DNA of 64,000 nt from JAGHEK01 sp044426235 (GCA_044426235.1 JAWXUS010000006.1:1-64000); one strand, 5' to 3'. Positions 51,432-60,412 are shown, counted from the first letter of the stretch. Notes: generated from the letters alone by a model not told the origin. Program-made: numbers and translations.

Positions 51432-53498
51432 ATGTCAAGAAAGTTTCCTTTAGAAAGAACTAGAAATATAGGAATCATGGCTCATATAGATGCAGGAAAA
51501 ACTACTACTACAGAAAGAATCCTATTCTATACAGGTCAAACTCATAAAATAGGAGAAACTCATGAAGGAGCTTCTCAAATGGACTGGATGGAGCAAGAGA
51601 AGGAGAGAGGTATAACTATCACTTCTGCTGCTACAACTGCTGAATGGAAAGATAATAGAATAAATATAATAGATACTCCAGGTCACGTTGACTTCACAGT
51701 TGAAGTTGAAAGATCATTAAGAGTACTTGATGGTTCTGTTGCTGTTTTCTGTGCTAAAGGTGGGGTTGAACCTCAATCTGAAAATGTATGGAGACAAGCT
51801 GACAACTATAATGTACCGAGAATGGCATTCGTTAACAAAATGGATATAATGGGAGCAGACTTCTTCAACGTTGTTAAAATGATGAAAGATAGATTAAATG
51901 CTAACGCAGTTCCTGTTCAATTACCAATAGGTAGCGAAGACGACTTTATAGGTATAATAGATCTTTTAGAAATGAAAGCTCATATGTATAAAGATGATTT
52001 AGGAGTTGATATAGAAATAACTGAAATTCCAGAAGATATGATGGAGTTATCTAAAGAGTGGAGAGAAAAGTTAGTTGAAGCTGTAGCTGAAACTGATGAT
52101 TCATTAATGGAAAGATTCTTCGAAGGTGAAGAAATATCTGTTGAAGAATTAAACACTGCTATAAGAAAAGCTACTATATCTTGCTCTATGAACCCAGTAT
52201 TCTGTGGATCAGCTTACAAGAATAAAGGAGTTCAGTTAGTTTTAGATGGTGTACTTGCGTACTTACCAGCTCCAACTGATATAGAATCAATAAAAGGAAT
52301 ACTTGAAAATGGTGAAGAAGATCAAAGACATTCGTCTGATGAAGAGCCATTCTCAGCTTTAGCATTCAAAATAATGACTGACCCATTCGTTGGGAAGTTA
52401 GCATTCTTTAGAGTTTACTCTGGAATAATGCAAGGTGGATCTTATGTTCTTAACTCTACTAAAGGTAAGAGAGAAAGAATAGGACGTATCCTACAAATGC
52501 ATGCTAATACAAGAGAAGAAATAACAGAAGTATATGCAGGAGATATAGCTGCAGCAGTAGGTCTTAAAGATACTACTACTGGAGATACATTATGTGATCC
52601 AGCTAACCCAATTATACTTGAGTCTATGGAATTCCCAGAGCCTGTTATATCTGTTGCTATAGAGCCAAAATCAAAAGCTGCTCAAGAAAAGATGGGTATC
52701 GCTCTTCAAAAGTTAGTTGAAGAAGATCCAACTTTCAGAGTTAAAAGTGATGAAGAAACTGGTCAAACTATAATATCTGGAATGGGTGAACTTCACTTAG
52801 AGATAATAGTAGATAGACTTTTAAGAGAATTCAAAGTTGAAGCTAATGTTGGTGCTCCACAAGTTGCATACAGAGAAACTATAACTCAACCAGTTGATGT
52901 AGAGTATAAGTACTCTAAGCAATCTGGAGGTAGAGGACAATACGGACATATTAAGATCAGAGTTAATCCACAAGAACCAGGAGATGGATATAAGTTTGAG
53001 AATAAAACTGTTGGTGGATCTGTACCAAAAGAATATGTTGGACCAACTGATGCAGGTATTCAAGGTGCTATGGCATCTGGTATAGTTGCTGGTTACCCAG
53101 TAGTTGACATTGCTGTTGAATTATATGACGGTTCTTACCATGATGTCGATTCATCAGAAATGGCATTCAAAATGGCTGGATCTATGGCTATGAAAGATGC
53201 TCTTAAAAAAGGTAACTCAATACTTCTTGAACCATACTTCAAAGTTGAAGTTGTTACTCCAGAAGAGTATATGGGAGATGTAATGGGTGGTCTTAACTCT
53301 AAGAGAGGATTAATCCAAGGTATGGAAGCTAGAAGTGGTGCACAAGTTATAAATGCATTCGTTCCACTTTCAGAAATGTTTGGATATTCAACTGAACTTA
53401 GATCTTCAACTCAAGGTAGAGCAACATATACAATGATATTTGATCATTATGAGCAAGTACCAGCAAGTGTTGCTAAAAAAGTTGCTGAAGGTAGATAA
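51432..53498 (+). CDS. fusA: Elongation factor G
   Basis: GTPase that drives translocation. The 688-residue protein has P-loop AHIDAGKTTTTE, the switch region GITITSAATT, DTPGHVDF and NKMD motifs, followed by domains II-V. No change at the usual fusidic-acid sites stood out, but I did not align it. Third gene of the str operon. Confidence 0.98.
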   Translation: MSRKFPLERTRNIGIMAHIDAGKTTTTERILFYTGQTHKIGETHEGASQMDWMEQEKERGITITSAATTAEWKDNRINIIDTPGHVDFTVEVERSLRVLDGSVAVFCAKGGVEPQSENVWRQADNYNVPRMAFVNKMDIMGADFFNVVKMMKDRLNANAVPVQLPIGSEDDFIGIIDLLEMKAHMYKDDLGVDIEITEIPEDMMELSKEWREKLVEAVAETDDSLMERFFEGEEISVEELNTAIRKATISCSMNPVFCGSAYKNKGVQLVLDGVLAYLPAPTDIESIKGILENGEEDQRHSSDEEPFSALAFKIMTDPFVGKLAFFRVYSGIMQGGSYVLNSTKGKRERIGRILQMHANTREEITEVYAGDIAAAVGLKDTTTGDTLCDPANPIILESMEFPEPVISVAIEPKSKAAQEKMGIALQKLVEEDPTFRVKSDEETGQTIISGMGELHLEIIVDRLLREFKVEANVGAPQVAYRETITQPVDVEYKYSKQSGGRGQYGHIKIRVNPQEPGDGYKFENKTVGGSVPKEYVGPTDAGIQGAMASGIVAGYPVVDIAVELYDGSYHDVDSSEMAFKMAGSMAMKDALKKGNSILLEPYFKVEVVTPEEYMGDVMGGLNSKRGLIQGMEARSGAQVINAFVPLSEMFGYSTELRSSTQGRATYTMIFDHYEQVPASVAKKVAEGR

Positions 53499-53528
53499 TT
53501 TATCTATTTAATATAAATGTTAATAAGG

Positions 53529-53556
53529 GTAAGATGAGGAGTGATCCTCATCTTAC
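53529..53556 (+). promoter_or_regulatory. Strong hairpin between fusA and tuf
   Basis: GTAAGATGAGGA and TCCTCATCTTAC form a perfect 12-pair stem with a GTGA (GNRA) loop. No T-run follows, so it is not a classic terminator. A processing or stabilising element for tuf mRNA is plausible. Confidence 0.65.
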
Positions 53557-53589
53557 ATAAATAAAAATTATAAGAGGAGGTATTTCAAA

Positions 53590-54783
53590 ATGGCAAAAGC
53601 TAAATTTGAAAGAAACAAGCCACACGTAAATATAGGAACAATAGGGCACGTTGACCACGGTAAAACTACGTTAACAGCTGCAATAACAAAAACTCTACAC
53701 CACAAATATCAATTAGGGGAAGCAGTAGACTTCGCTAATATAGATAAAGCACCAGAAGAAAGAGAAAGAGGAATCACAATATCAACAGCACACGTTGAAT
53801 ATGAGACTCCAAATAGACATTATGCACACGTTGACTGTCCAGGACATGCTGATTATGTTAAGAACATGATAACAGGAGCAGCTCAAATGGATGGAGCAAT
53901 ATTAGTTTGTTCAGCAACAGATGGACCAATGCCTCAAACAAGAGAGCATATATTATTATCAAGACAAGTTGGGGTACCATATATAGTAGTATTCTTAAAC
54001 AAGTGTGATGTAGTAGATGATGAAGAATTATTAGAGTTAGTTGAAATGGAAATAAGAGACTTATTAAACGAGTACGATTTCCCAGGAGATGATACTCCAA
54101 TAATGAGAGGATCAGCTTTAATGGCATTAGAAGATCCAGATTCAGAGTGGGGTAACAAAATAGTAGAATTATTCGAGCAAATAGATACTTATATACCAGA
54201 GCCAGAAAGAGCAGTAGATAAGACTTTCTTAATGCCAGTAGAAGATGTATTCTCAATAACAGGAAGAGGAACAGTTGCTACAGGAAGAGTAGAAAGAGGA
54301 GTACTTAAGGTTCAAGATGAAGTTGAAGTAATAGGATTAACTGAAGAGCCAAGAAAAGTAGTAGTAACAGGAGTAGAAATGTTCAGAAAATTATTAGATC
54401 AAGCACAAGCTGGAGATAATATAGGAGCATTAATAAGAGGGATTCAAAGAGATGAAATCCAAAGAGGTCAAGTTTTAGCTAAAGCTGGAAGTGTTAAGGC
54501 ACATACAAAGTTTAAGGCTGAGGTTTACGTATTAAAGAAAGAAGAAGGTGGTAGACATACTCCATTCTTCGATGGATACAGACCACAATTTTACTTTAGA
54601 ACAACTGACGTTACAGGAGCTTGTAAGTTACCAGATGGAATAGAAATGGTAATGCCAGGAGATAACGTAACAATGACAGTTGATTTAATAAACTCAATAG
54701 CGATAGAAGAAGGATTAAGATTCGCTATAAGAGAAGGTGGAAGAACAGTTGCTTCGGGAGTTGTTGCTTCTATAGAAGAATAA
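53590..54783 (+). CDS. tuf: Elongation factor Tu, copy 2
   Basis: The str-operon copy, protein identical to copy 1 at 37806. Same GTPase motifs (GHVDHGKT, DCPGHADY, NKCD). RBS GAGGAGGT. It follows fusA by about 90 bases that include a strong hairpin, and ends in the same terminator as copy 1. Confidence 0.98.
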   Translation: MAKAKFERNKPHVNIGTIGHVDHGKTTLTAAITKTLHHKYQLGEAVDFANIDKAPEERERGITISTAHVEYETPNRHYAHVDCPGHADYVKNMITGAAQMDGAILVCSATDGPMPQTREHILLSRQVGVPYIVVFLNKCDVVDDEELLELVEMEIRDLLNEYDFPGDDTPIMRGSALMALEDPDSEWGNKIVELFEQIDTYIPEPERAVDKTFLMPVEDVFSITGRGTVATGRVERGVLKVQDEVEVIGLTEEPRKVVVTGVEMFRKLLDQAQAGDNIGALIRGIQRDEIQRGQVLAKAGSVKAHTKFKAEVYVLKKEEGGRHTPFFDGYRPQFYFRTTDVTGACKLPDGIEMVMPGDNVTMTVDLINSIAIEEGLRFAIREGGRTVASGVVASIEE

Positions 54784-54834
54784 TATTTAATTATATTATT
54801 TTTAAAGAAGAGGGAGAGAAATCTCTCTCTTTTT
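53590..54834 (+). repeat. Direct repeat, tuf copy 2 with 3' flank
   Basis: Matches 37806-39050 with no difference found through the coding sequence and terminator stem. The match ends in the T-run. A gene-conversion tract is the simplest explanation. Confidence 0.93.
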
Positions 54835-54835
54835 T
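54809..54835 (+). terminator. str operon terminator (tuf copy 2)
   Basis: The same AGAGGGAGAGA / TCTCTCTCTTT hairpin as after copy 1, with a slightly longer T-run. Confidence 0.85.
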
Positions 54836-54860
54836 ATTAATATAAAAAGTTTAAATATTA

Positions 54861-54889
54861 TTGACATCTATGTTAAAGTTTTATATAAT
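54861..54889 (+). promoter_or_regulatory. S10 operon promoter
   Basis: TTGACA (54861-54866) and TATAAT (54884-54889) with 17 bases between: both boxes perfect. This is the best promoter in the window. Confidence 0.9.
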
Positions 54890-54896
54890 TATCTAG

Positions 54897-55095
54897 TGCC
54901 AAATCGTAATCGAAGTTCAAGATAAAGTTTTTTATAAATAATTATAAAAAAAGCTTGAAAATTAAAAGCAGATAGTGTAAACTAATGTAGTGTGCTTGAG
55001 AGATACGAAAAAACTTTTTTAAAATCTTCCGATAAGAAACAACACACCCGGAGTAGTGTATCGGAAAATGATGAAAGTTAAACATCTGATAAAGG
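54897..55095 (+). promoter_or_regulatory. Long rpsJ leader
   Basis: About 210 bases of transcribed leader. The clearest structure is TTCCGAT (55027-55033) with ATCGGAA (55060-55066), enclosing ACAC/GTGT around CCGGAGTA. Other bacteria control the S10 operon by L4 binding a leader here; a similar role is inferred. No open reading frame of note. Confidence 0.45.
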
Positions 55096-55106
55096 AGGAA
55101 AATAAA

Positions 55107-55418
55107 ATGGCTCAAAACGAAAAAATAAGAATAAGATTAAAATCATATGATCACAAATTATTAGATTTTTCGGCTGCAAAGATAGTTGACACTGCTAAAA
55201 AGGCTGGATCACAAGTTTCAGGACCTGTGCCACTACCTACTGAAAAGCAAGTTGTAACAATATTAAGAGCTGTACATAAGTACAAAGACTCTAGAGAGCA
55301 GTTTGAAATAAGAACTCATAAGAGATTAATAGATATATCTAACCCAACGCCTAAGACTGTTGATTCTTTAATGAAATTAGATTTACCAGCTGGTGTTGAT
55401 ATAGAAATAAAGTTATAA
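55107..55418 (+). CDS. rpsJ: Small ribosomal subunit protein S10
   Basis: 30S head protein, also the NusE antitermination partner of NusB. The 103-residue protein starts MAQNEKIRIRLKSYDH and has PLPTEKQVVTILRAVHKYKD. The ATG at 55107 follows AAAGGAGGA; the in-frame extension to 55056 is rejected. First gene of the S10 operon. Confidence 0.97.
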   Translation: MAQNEKIRIRLKSYDHKLLDFSAAKIVDTAKKAGSQVSGPVPLPTEKQVVTILRAVHKYKDSREQFEIRTHKRLIDISNPTPKTVDSLMKLDLPAGVDIEIKL

Positions 55419-55425
55419 TAGCAAC

Positions 55426-55452
55426 CTAAGATATGATCTTTGATCATCTTAG
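55426..55452 (+). promoter_or_regulatory. Hairpin between rpsJ and rplC
   Basis: CTAAGA and TCTTAG, then TGATC and GATCA, form a long stem with a TTT loop and a small bulge. No T-run. Role unknown; it may set rplC translation or mRNA stability. Confidence 0.5.
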
Positions 55453-55498
55453 AATGATTATTAAATATAATCCGCTGTAAGAATATGGAGGTGCTAAT

Positions 55499-56128
55499 AT
55501 GAAAGGTATATTAGGAAAAAAATTAGGAATGACTCAGATATTCACTGAAGAAGGTATAGTAGTACCAGTAACAGTGGTTGAGGCAGGACCAAACGTTGTA
55601 ACTCAAATTAAAACTGTTGAGAAAGACGGATATAGTGCTTTACAAGTAGGTTTTGGGGATGCTAAAGAGAAATCTTTCAACAAGCCTCAAAAAGGACATT
55701 TAGCAGCTGCTAAAGTTTTAAAGAAGCATTTAAAAGAATTTAGAATGGATTCAGTAGAATCTTTCGAAGTTGGACAAGAAATCAAAGCTGATTTATTCGC
55801 TGCTGGAGAGAAAATCGACGTTAGTGGAATAAGTAAAGGTAAAGGATTCCAAGGACCAATAAAAAGACATGGTCAATCTAGAGGACCAGAATCTCACGGT
55901 TCTAGATACCACAGAAGACCAGGATCTATGGGAGCTTGTTCTTTCCCAGGTAGAGTTTTCAAAAACAAAAAATTAGCTGGACACATGGGTAGCGTTAAAG
56001 TTACAGTTCAAAACTTAGAGGTTGTTAAAGTTGATGCTGATAAGAACCTTATATTAGTAAAAGGTGCTATACCAGGAGCTAAGGGTACAGTAGTAACAAT
56101 AAAAGAAGCTGTTAAGTCTTCTAAATAA
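55499..56128 (+). CDS. rplC: Large ribosomal subunit protein L3
   Basis: Early 50S assembly protein reaching to the peptidyl-transferase centre. The 209-residue protein has GILGKKLGMTQIF and the central loop KGFQGPIKRHGQSRGPESHG. RBS TGGAGGTG. Confidence 0.97.
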   Translation: MKGILGKKLGMTQIFTEEGIVVPVTVVEAGPNVVTQIKTVEKDGYSALQVGFGDAKEKSFNKPQKGHLAAAKVLKKHLKEFRMDSVESFEVGQEIKADLFAAGEKIDVSGISKGKGFQGPIKRHGQSRGPESHGSRYHRRPGSMGACSFPGRVFKNKKLAGHMGSVKVTVQNLEVVKVDADKNLILVKGAIPGAKGTVVTIKEAVKSSK

Positions 56129-56156
56129 TAACTAATCTAAGAAAGGAGGAAGCACA

Positions 56157-56780
56157 ATGCCAAAATTAAATATACTAAATGTTAGCGGACAAAATGTTGG
56201 AGAAATAGAATTATTAGATGCTATATTCAACGTAGAAGTTAATGAACATGTTTTATACGAGGTTGTTAAAAACCAATTAGCAAACAAAAGACAAGGTACT
56301 CAATCTGCTAAGACTAGAGCAGAAGTTAGAGGTGGCGGAAGAAAGCCTTGGAAACAAAAAGGAACTGGTAGAGCAAGACAAGGTTCTATAAGATCTGTAC
56401 AATGGGTAGGTGGAGGAGTTGCTTTTGCACCAAAACCAAGAAGTTACAGATATACTTTACCTAAGAAGGTAAGAAGATTAGCTATAAAGAGTGCTTTAAC
56501 TTCTAAAGTACAAAATGGAGAAATGATAGTATTAGATGCATTAAATATGAATGCTCCTAAGACTAAAGAGTTTGTTCAAATATTAAAGAATGTTAATTCA
56601 AACAAAAAAGCTTTAATAGTAACTGCTGAAAATAACGATAATGTTATAAAATCAGCTAGAAACATAGAAGGTGTTGCTACTGCTACAGTTAACACAATAA
56701 ATGTTTATGACATATTAAAGTATGATTCATTCATAATAACTACAGATGCTGTTAAAAAAGTGGAGGAGGTGTACGCATAA
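56157..56780 (+). CDS. rplD: Large ribosomal subunit protein L4
   Basis: Lines the exit tunnel; in some bacteria also represses its own operon. The 207-residue protein has the tunnel loop RAEVRGGGRKPWKQKGTGRA. Its stop overlaps the rplW start by one base. Confidence 0.97.
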   Translation: MPKLNILNVSGQNVGEIELLDAIFNVEVNEHVLYEVVKNQLANKRQGTQSAKTRAEVRGGGRKPWKQKGTGRARQGSIRSVQWVGGGVAFAPKPRSYRYTLPKKVRRLAIKSALTSKVQNGEMIVLDALNMNAPKTKEFVQILKNVNSNKKALIVTAENNDNVIKSARNIEGVATATVNTINVYDILKYDSFIITTDAVKKVEEVYA

Positions 56781-57070
56781 TGACTAATCCACATGATATA
56801 ATAAAAAAGCCAATAGTTACTGAAAAAAGTATGGCTGAAATGACTGATAAGAACTATACTTTCGTAGTGGCTAAGTTTGCTAATAAAACTGAAATAAAGA
56901 AGGCTGTTGAAGCTATATTCGGAGTTAAAGTTGATAGAGTTAATACATTAAACTACGATGGAAAAGTTAAAAGAATGGGTAGACATGAAGGAAGAACTGC
57001 AAGCTTTAAGAAAGCAGTAGTTAAATTAACTGCTGATAGTAAAGAAATAGAATTCTTCCAAGGAATGTAA
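56780..57070 (+). CDS. rplW: Large ribosomal subunit protein L23
   Basis: Sits at the tunnel exit and docks SRP and trigger factor. The 96-residue protein has KPIVTEKSMAEM and VFGV-like FGVKVDRVNTLN. Translationally coupled to rplD through an overlapping TAATG. Confidence 0.97.
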   Translation: MTNPHDIIKKPIVTEKSMAEMTDKNYTFVVAKFANKTEIKKAVEAIFGVKVDRVNTLNYDGKVKRMGRHEGRTASFKKAVVKLTADSKEIEFFQGM

Positions 57071-57099
57071 TTCAAAAACCATAAAAGGAGGGAAAACAG

Positions 57100-57930
57100 A
57101 TGGCTATAAAAAAGTTTAAACCAACTTCTCCTGCCTTAAGACAAATGACAGTGTTAGTTTCTGATGAGATAACTTGCAATCAACCAGAAAAGTCTCTTTT
57201 AACTTCATTAAAGAAACATTCTGGTAGAAATGCACACGGAAAAATAACTGTTCGTCACAGAGGTGGAGGAAACAGAAGAAAATATAGAATAATAGATTTT
57301 AAAAGAAATAAAGATGGTATACCTGCAAAGGTTGCTACAGTAGAATATGATCCAAATAGAACTGCTAATATAGCTCTTCTTCACTATGCAGATGGAGAAA
57401 AAAGATATATCCTAGCACCAGTTGGATTAGTTGTTGGAAGTACAATATTATCAGGACCAACTGCTGATATAAAGCCTGGAAATGCATTAGCACTTAAGGA
57501 TATGCCAGTAGGTACTGTAATCCACAATATAGAATTAAAGCCTGGAAAAGGAGCTCAATTAGTAAGATCTGCTGGAGTTTCTGCTCAATTAATGGCTAAA
57601 GAAGGAAAAAGAGCATTACTTAGATTACCATCAGGAGAAATGAGATATGTTAGCATAGAATGTAAAGCTACTATCGGTCAAGTTGGTAACGTAGAACACG
57701 GAAACGTTGTTATAGGTAAAGCCGGAAGAAAAAGACATATGGGTATTAGACCTACAGTAAGAGGATCTGTAATGAACCCTTGCGACCATCCACACGGAGG
57801 AGGGGAAGGTAGAACTTCAATAGGTAGACCATCACCTGTAACTCCATGGGGTAAACCAGCTCTTGGATATAAAACTAGAAAGAAAAATAAAGCTTCTGAT
57901 AAGTTAATAGTATCTAGAAGAACGAAGTAA
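57100..57930 (+). CDS. rplB: Large ribosomal subunit protein L2
   Basis: Key 23S rRNA-binding protein near the peptidyl-transferase centre. The 276-residue protein has GRNAHGKITVRHRGGG and the conserved His region MNPCDHPHGGGEGRTSIGR. RBS AAAGGAGGG. Confidence 0.98.
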   Translation: MAIKKFKPTSPALRQMTVLVSDEITCNQPEKSLLTSLKKHSGRNAHGKITVRHRGGGNRRKYRIIDFKRNKDGIPAKVATVEYDPNRTANIALLHYADGEKRYILAPVGLVVGSTILSGPTADIKPGNALALKDMPVGTVIHNIELKPGKGAQLVRSAGVSAQLMAKEGKRALLRLPSGEMRYVSIECKATIGQVGNVEHGNVVIGKAGRKRHMGIRPTVRGSVMNPCDHPHGGGEGRTSIGRPSPVTPWGKPALGYKTRKKNKASDKLIVSRRTK

Positions 57931-57964
57931 TAGATTTACTTTTACGCAGAAAGGAGGAAGTTAG

Positions 57965-58246
57965 ATGTCAAGATCAACTAAAAAAGGACCTTTTATACAT
58001 GCAAGACTTCTTAAGAAAATAGAAGCGATGAACGAAAGTGGAAGTAGAGAAGTTATCAAGACTTGGTCAAGATCTTCAACAATATTCCCACAAATGGTAG
58101 AACATACTATAGCTGTTCATGATGGTAGAAAACATGTTCCAGTTTTCATAACTGAAGATATGGTTGGACACAAATTAGGTGAATTCGTTCCTACAAGAAC
58201 TTTCAAAGGACATAAGGACGACGAAAAATCTAATAAAAGAAGATAA
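57965..58246 (+). CDS. rpsS: Small ribosomal subunit protein S19
   Basis: 30S head protein beside S13. The 93-residue protein has MSRSTKKGPFIHARLLKKI and VPVFITEDMVGHKLGEF. RBS AAAGGAGG. Confidence 0.98.
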   Translation: MSRSTKKGPFIHARLLKKIEAMNESGSREVIKTWSRSSTIFPQMVEHTIAVHDGRKHVPVFITEDMVGHKLGEFVPTRTFKGHKDDEKSNKRR

Positions 58247-58278
58247 TAATTTTCTGACTAAGGAAGGAGGAATAGCAA

Positions 58279-58614
58279 ATGGAAGCAAAAGCTACTGCTA
58301 AATACGTACGTGTTTCACCAAGAAAAGCAGGACAAATCTGTGACCTTGTTAGAGGTAAGAATGTTGATGAGGCTTTAGCAATATTAAAGTTCACTCCAAG
58401 AGGAGCGGCTGAAATAATAGCTAAAGTTGTTAAGTCTGCTAAGGCTAACGCTGAAAACAATCACGAAATGGACGTAGAAAAGTTATATATAGACTCTGTA
58501 GTTGCAAACCAAGGGCCAACAATGAAGAGATTCATGCCTAGAGCTCAGGGACGTGCTACTATGATAAGAAAAAGAACTTCTCATATAGAGGTTGTTTTAA
58601 AAGAAAAAAAATAA
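58279..58614 (+). CDS. rplV: Large ribosomal subunit protein L22
   Basis: Exit-tunnel protein. The 111-residue protein has KYVRVSPRKAGQICDLVRGK and the tunnel hairpin MKRFMPRAQGRA, with no macrolide-type insertion. RBS AAGGAGG. Confidence 0.98.
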   Translation: MEAKATAKYVRVSPRKAGQICDLVRGKNVDEALAILKFTPRGAAEIIAKVVKSAKANAENNHEMDVEKLYIDSVVANQGPTMKRFMPRAQGRATMIRKRTSHIEVVLKEKK

Positions 58615-58636
58615 TTAAGAGATAGGAGGGAAATTA

Positions 58637-59434
58637 ATGGGTCAAAAGGTTAATCCACACGGACTAAGAGTCGGTGTTATAAAAGATTGGGACTCAAGAT
58701 GGTTTGCTACTAGCAAAAAAGAGTTCGGAAACTTAATATTAGAAGATCATAATGTACGTAAATTCTTAAAGAAGAAAATATACTCAGCTGGTGTTGATAA
58801 TATTGAAATAGAAAGATCAGCTAACAAGTTAAAACTAGACTTACATGTTGCTAAGCCAGGTGTAGTTATAGGTAGAGCTGGAGCTGGAATAGATGCTTTA
58901 AAGGCTGAATTAGAAAAGATGACTAAAAAAACAGTTATAGTTAATATAATTGAAGTTAGAAATCCAGACAAATCAGCTCAATTAGTTGCTGAGAATATAG
59001 CTTTAGCTATAGAAAGAAGAGTTGCTTTTAGAAGAGCAATGAAACAAGCTATACAAAGAGCTATGAAATCAGGAGTTAAAGGAATTAAAGTTTCTGCTTC
59101 TGGAAGACTTGGTGGAGCTGAAATGGCTAGAACTGAAGGTTATAGCGAAGGTATAGTGCCACTTCAAACATTAAGAGCTGATATAGATTACGGTTTTGCT
59201 GAAGCTAATACAACTTACGGAAAAACTGGTATAAAGGTTTGGATATGTAATGGAGAGGTTTTACCAACTAGAAATGGTGTAAACCCAAGAGAAGAAAGAA
59301 GAGACAACAGAAGAGATAACAGAAGAGATAACAGAAGAAACGATAGAAGAGATAACAGAAGAGGAAATGATAACAGAGGACCAAGAAATTCTCAAGGATC
59401 AAGACCTCAAAGAACTGAAAATAGAGGAAATTAA
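58637..59434 (+). CDS. rpsC: Small ribosomal subunit protein S3 with long repetitive tail
   Basis: Forms part of the mRNA entry site. The KH domain is clear (KPGVVIGRAGAGIDALK), as is the C-terminal domain (GGAEMARTEGYSEG...IDYGFAEA). The core ends near residue 217. A further 48 residues are built mainly from Arg, Asp and Asn, with RRDN-type repeats, giving 265 residues in total against about 210-230 usually. At DNA level the tail is a 12-base tandem repeat with drift. RBS TAGGAGGG. Confidence 0.97.
   Translation: MGQKVNPHGLRVGVIKDWDSRWFATSKKEFGNLILEDHNVRKFLKKKIYSAGVDNIEIERSANKLKLDLHVAKPGVVIGRAGAGIDALKAELEKMTKKTVIVNIIEVRNPDKSAQLVAENIALAIERRVAFRRAMKQAIQRAMKSGVKGIKVSASGRLGGAEMARTEGYSEGIVPLQTLRADIDYGFAEANTTYGKTGIKVWICNGEVLPTRNGVNPREERRDNRRDNRRDNRRNDRRDNRRGNDNRGPRNSQGSRPQRTENRGN
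59301..59375 (+). repeat. 12-base tandem repeats in the rpsC tail
   Basis: Imperfect units close to GATAACAGAAGA repeat about five times, keeping frame and encoding D/N-RR-type units. Replication slippage here would change tail length in steps of four residues. Confidence 0.75.
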
Positions 59435-59467
59435 TAAGATTTAGGTTCAAGGAAGGAGGAAATACTC

Positions 59468-59899
59468 ATGTTAATGCCAAAAAGAGTAAAGCGTCGTAGA
59501 GTTCATAGAGGAAGTATGGCTGGTAAGGCTTTAAAAGGTAACAAAGTTACTTATGGAGAGTTCGGATTAGTTGCACTTGAAGCTGCTTGGATAACTTCTA
59601 ATCAAATAGAAGCTGCCAGAATAGCTATGACAAGATCAATAAAAAGAGGCGGGAAGGTTTGGATAAAAATATTCCCTCACAAGCCAGTAACAAAGAAACC
59701 AGCAGAAACTCGTATGGGAGCTGGTAAAGGTTCTCCAGAGTACTGGGTAGCTGTTGTTAAACCAGGAAGAGTTATGTTTGAATTAGCAGGTGTTTCTGAA
59801 GAAAAAGCTAGAGAAGCTATGAGACTTGCTATGCATAAATTACCTATAAAATGTAAGTTTGTAAAGAAAGAAGATTTAGAAGTAAAGGGTGGTGAATAG
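59468..59899 (+). CDS. rplP: Large ribosomal subunit protein L16
   Basis: Helps position A-site tRNA. The 143-residue protein has MPKRVKRRRVHRGSMAGKA and FPHKPVTKKPAETRMGAGKG. ATG at 59468 is best spaced behind AAGGAGGA; a second ATG at 59474 is possible. Confidence 0.97.
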   Translation: MLMPKRVKRRRVHRGSMAGKALKGNKVTYGEFGLVALEAAWITSNQIEAARIAMTRSIKRGGKVWIKIFPHKPVTKKPAETRMGAGKGSPEYWVAVVKPGRVMFELAGVSEEKAREAMRLAMHKLPIKCKFVKKEDLEVKGGE

Positions 59900-59900
59900 G

Positions 59901-60104
59901 ATGCAAGCTAAAGAATTAAGAAATTTAACAAGCGAAGATCTAGTGAACAAGTTAAATGACTTCAAAAGTGATTTATTTAGTTTAAGATTCCAATTAGCTA
60001 CTGGTCAATTAGAAAATACAGCTAAAATAAAGTTTATAAAGAAGGATATAGCTAGAGTTAAGACTATCCTTGCTGAAAGAAAGTTAAACGAAGCTAGAGC
60101 TTAA
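59901..60104 (+). CDS. rpmC: Large ribosomal subunit protein L29
   Basis: Two-helix protein at the tunnel exit. The 67-residue protein starts MQAKELRNLTSEDLVNKL. The ATG is 2 bases after the rplP stop; its ribosome site GGTGGTG lies inside rplP, so the two are coupled. Confidence 0.96.
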   Translation: MQAKELRNLTSEDLVNKLNDFKSDLFSLRFQLATGQLENTAKIKFIKKDIARVKTILAERKLNEARA

Positions 60105-60127
60105 TTTGGAAAAGGAGGCTTTTACAC

Positions 60128-60385
60128 ATGCAAGAAAGAGGAAGTAGAAAAGTAAGAATAGGGCGTGTTGTAAGTGATAAGATGGACAAGACAATAGTTG
60201 TTGCTGTTGAAGATTTCGTACGTCACCCACTATACAACAAGCGTGTTAAGAGAACTAAAAAATTCAAAACTCACGATGAACAAAATGTATGTAGAATCGG
60301 AGACAAAGTAAAAATAATGGAAACTAGACCTTTATCTAAAGATAAAAGATTCAGATTAGTTGAAGTTGTTGAAAAAGTTAAGTAG
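60128..60385 (+). CDS. rpsQ: Small ribosomal subunit protein S17
   Basis: OB-fold 16S rRNA binder. The 85-residue protein has VGRVVSDKMDKTIVV-like RIGRVVSDKMDKTIVVAVE and HDEQNVCRIGDKVKIMETRP. RBS AAAAGGAGG. Confidence 0.97.
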   Translation: MQERGSRKVRIGRVVSDKMDKTIVVAVEDFVRHPLYNKRVKRTKKFKTHDEQNVCRIGDKVKIMETRPLSKDKRFRLVEVVEKVK

Positions 60386-60412
60386 TTTTTTTGGAAAAGG
60401 AGGGATTACGTA

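Noticed and set aside
59281..59400. CRISPR-like repeats
   Set aside because: The repeats are 12 bases, have no spacers and keep the rpsC reading frame.
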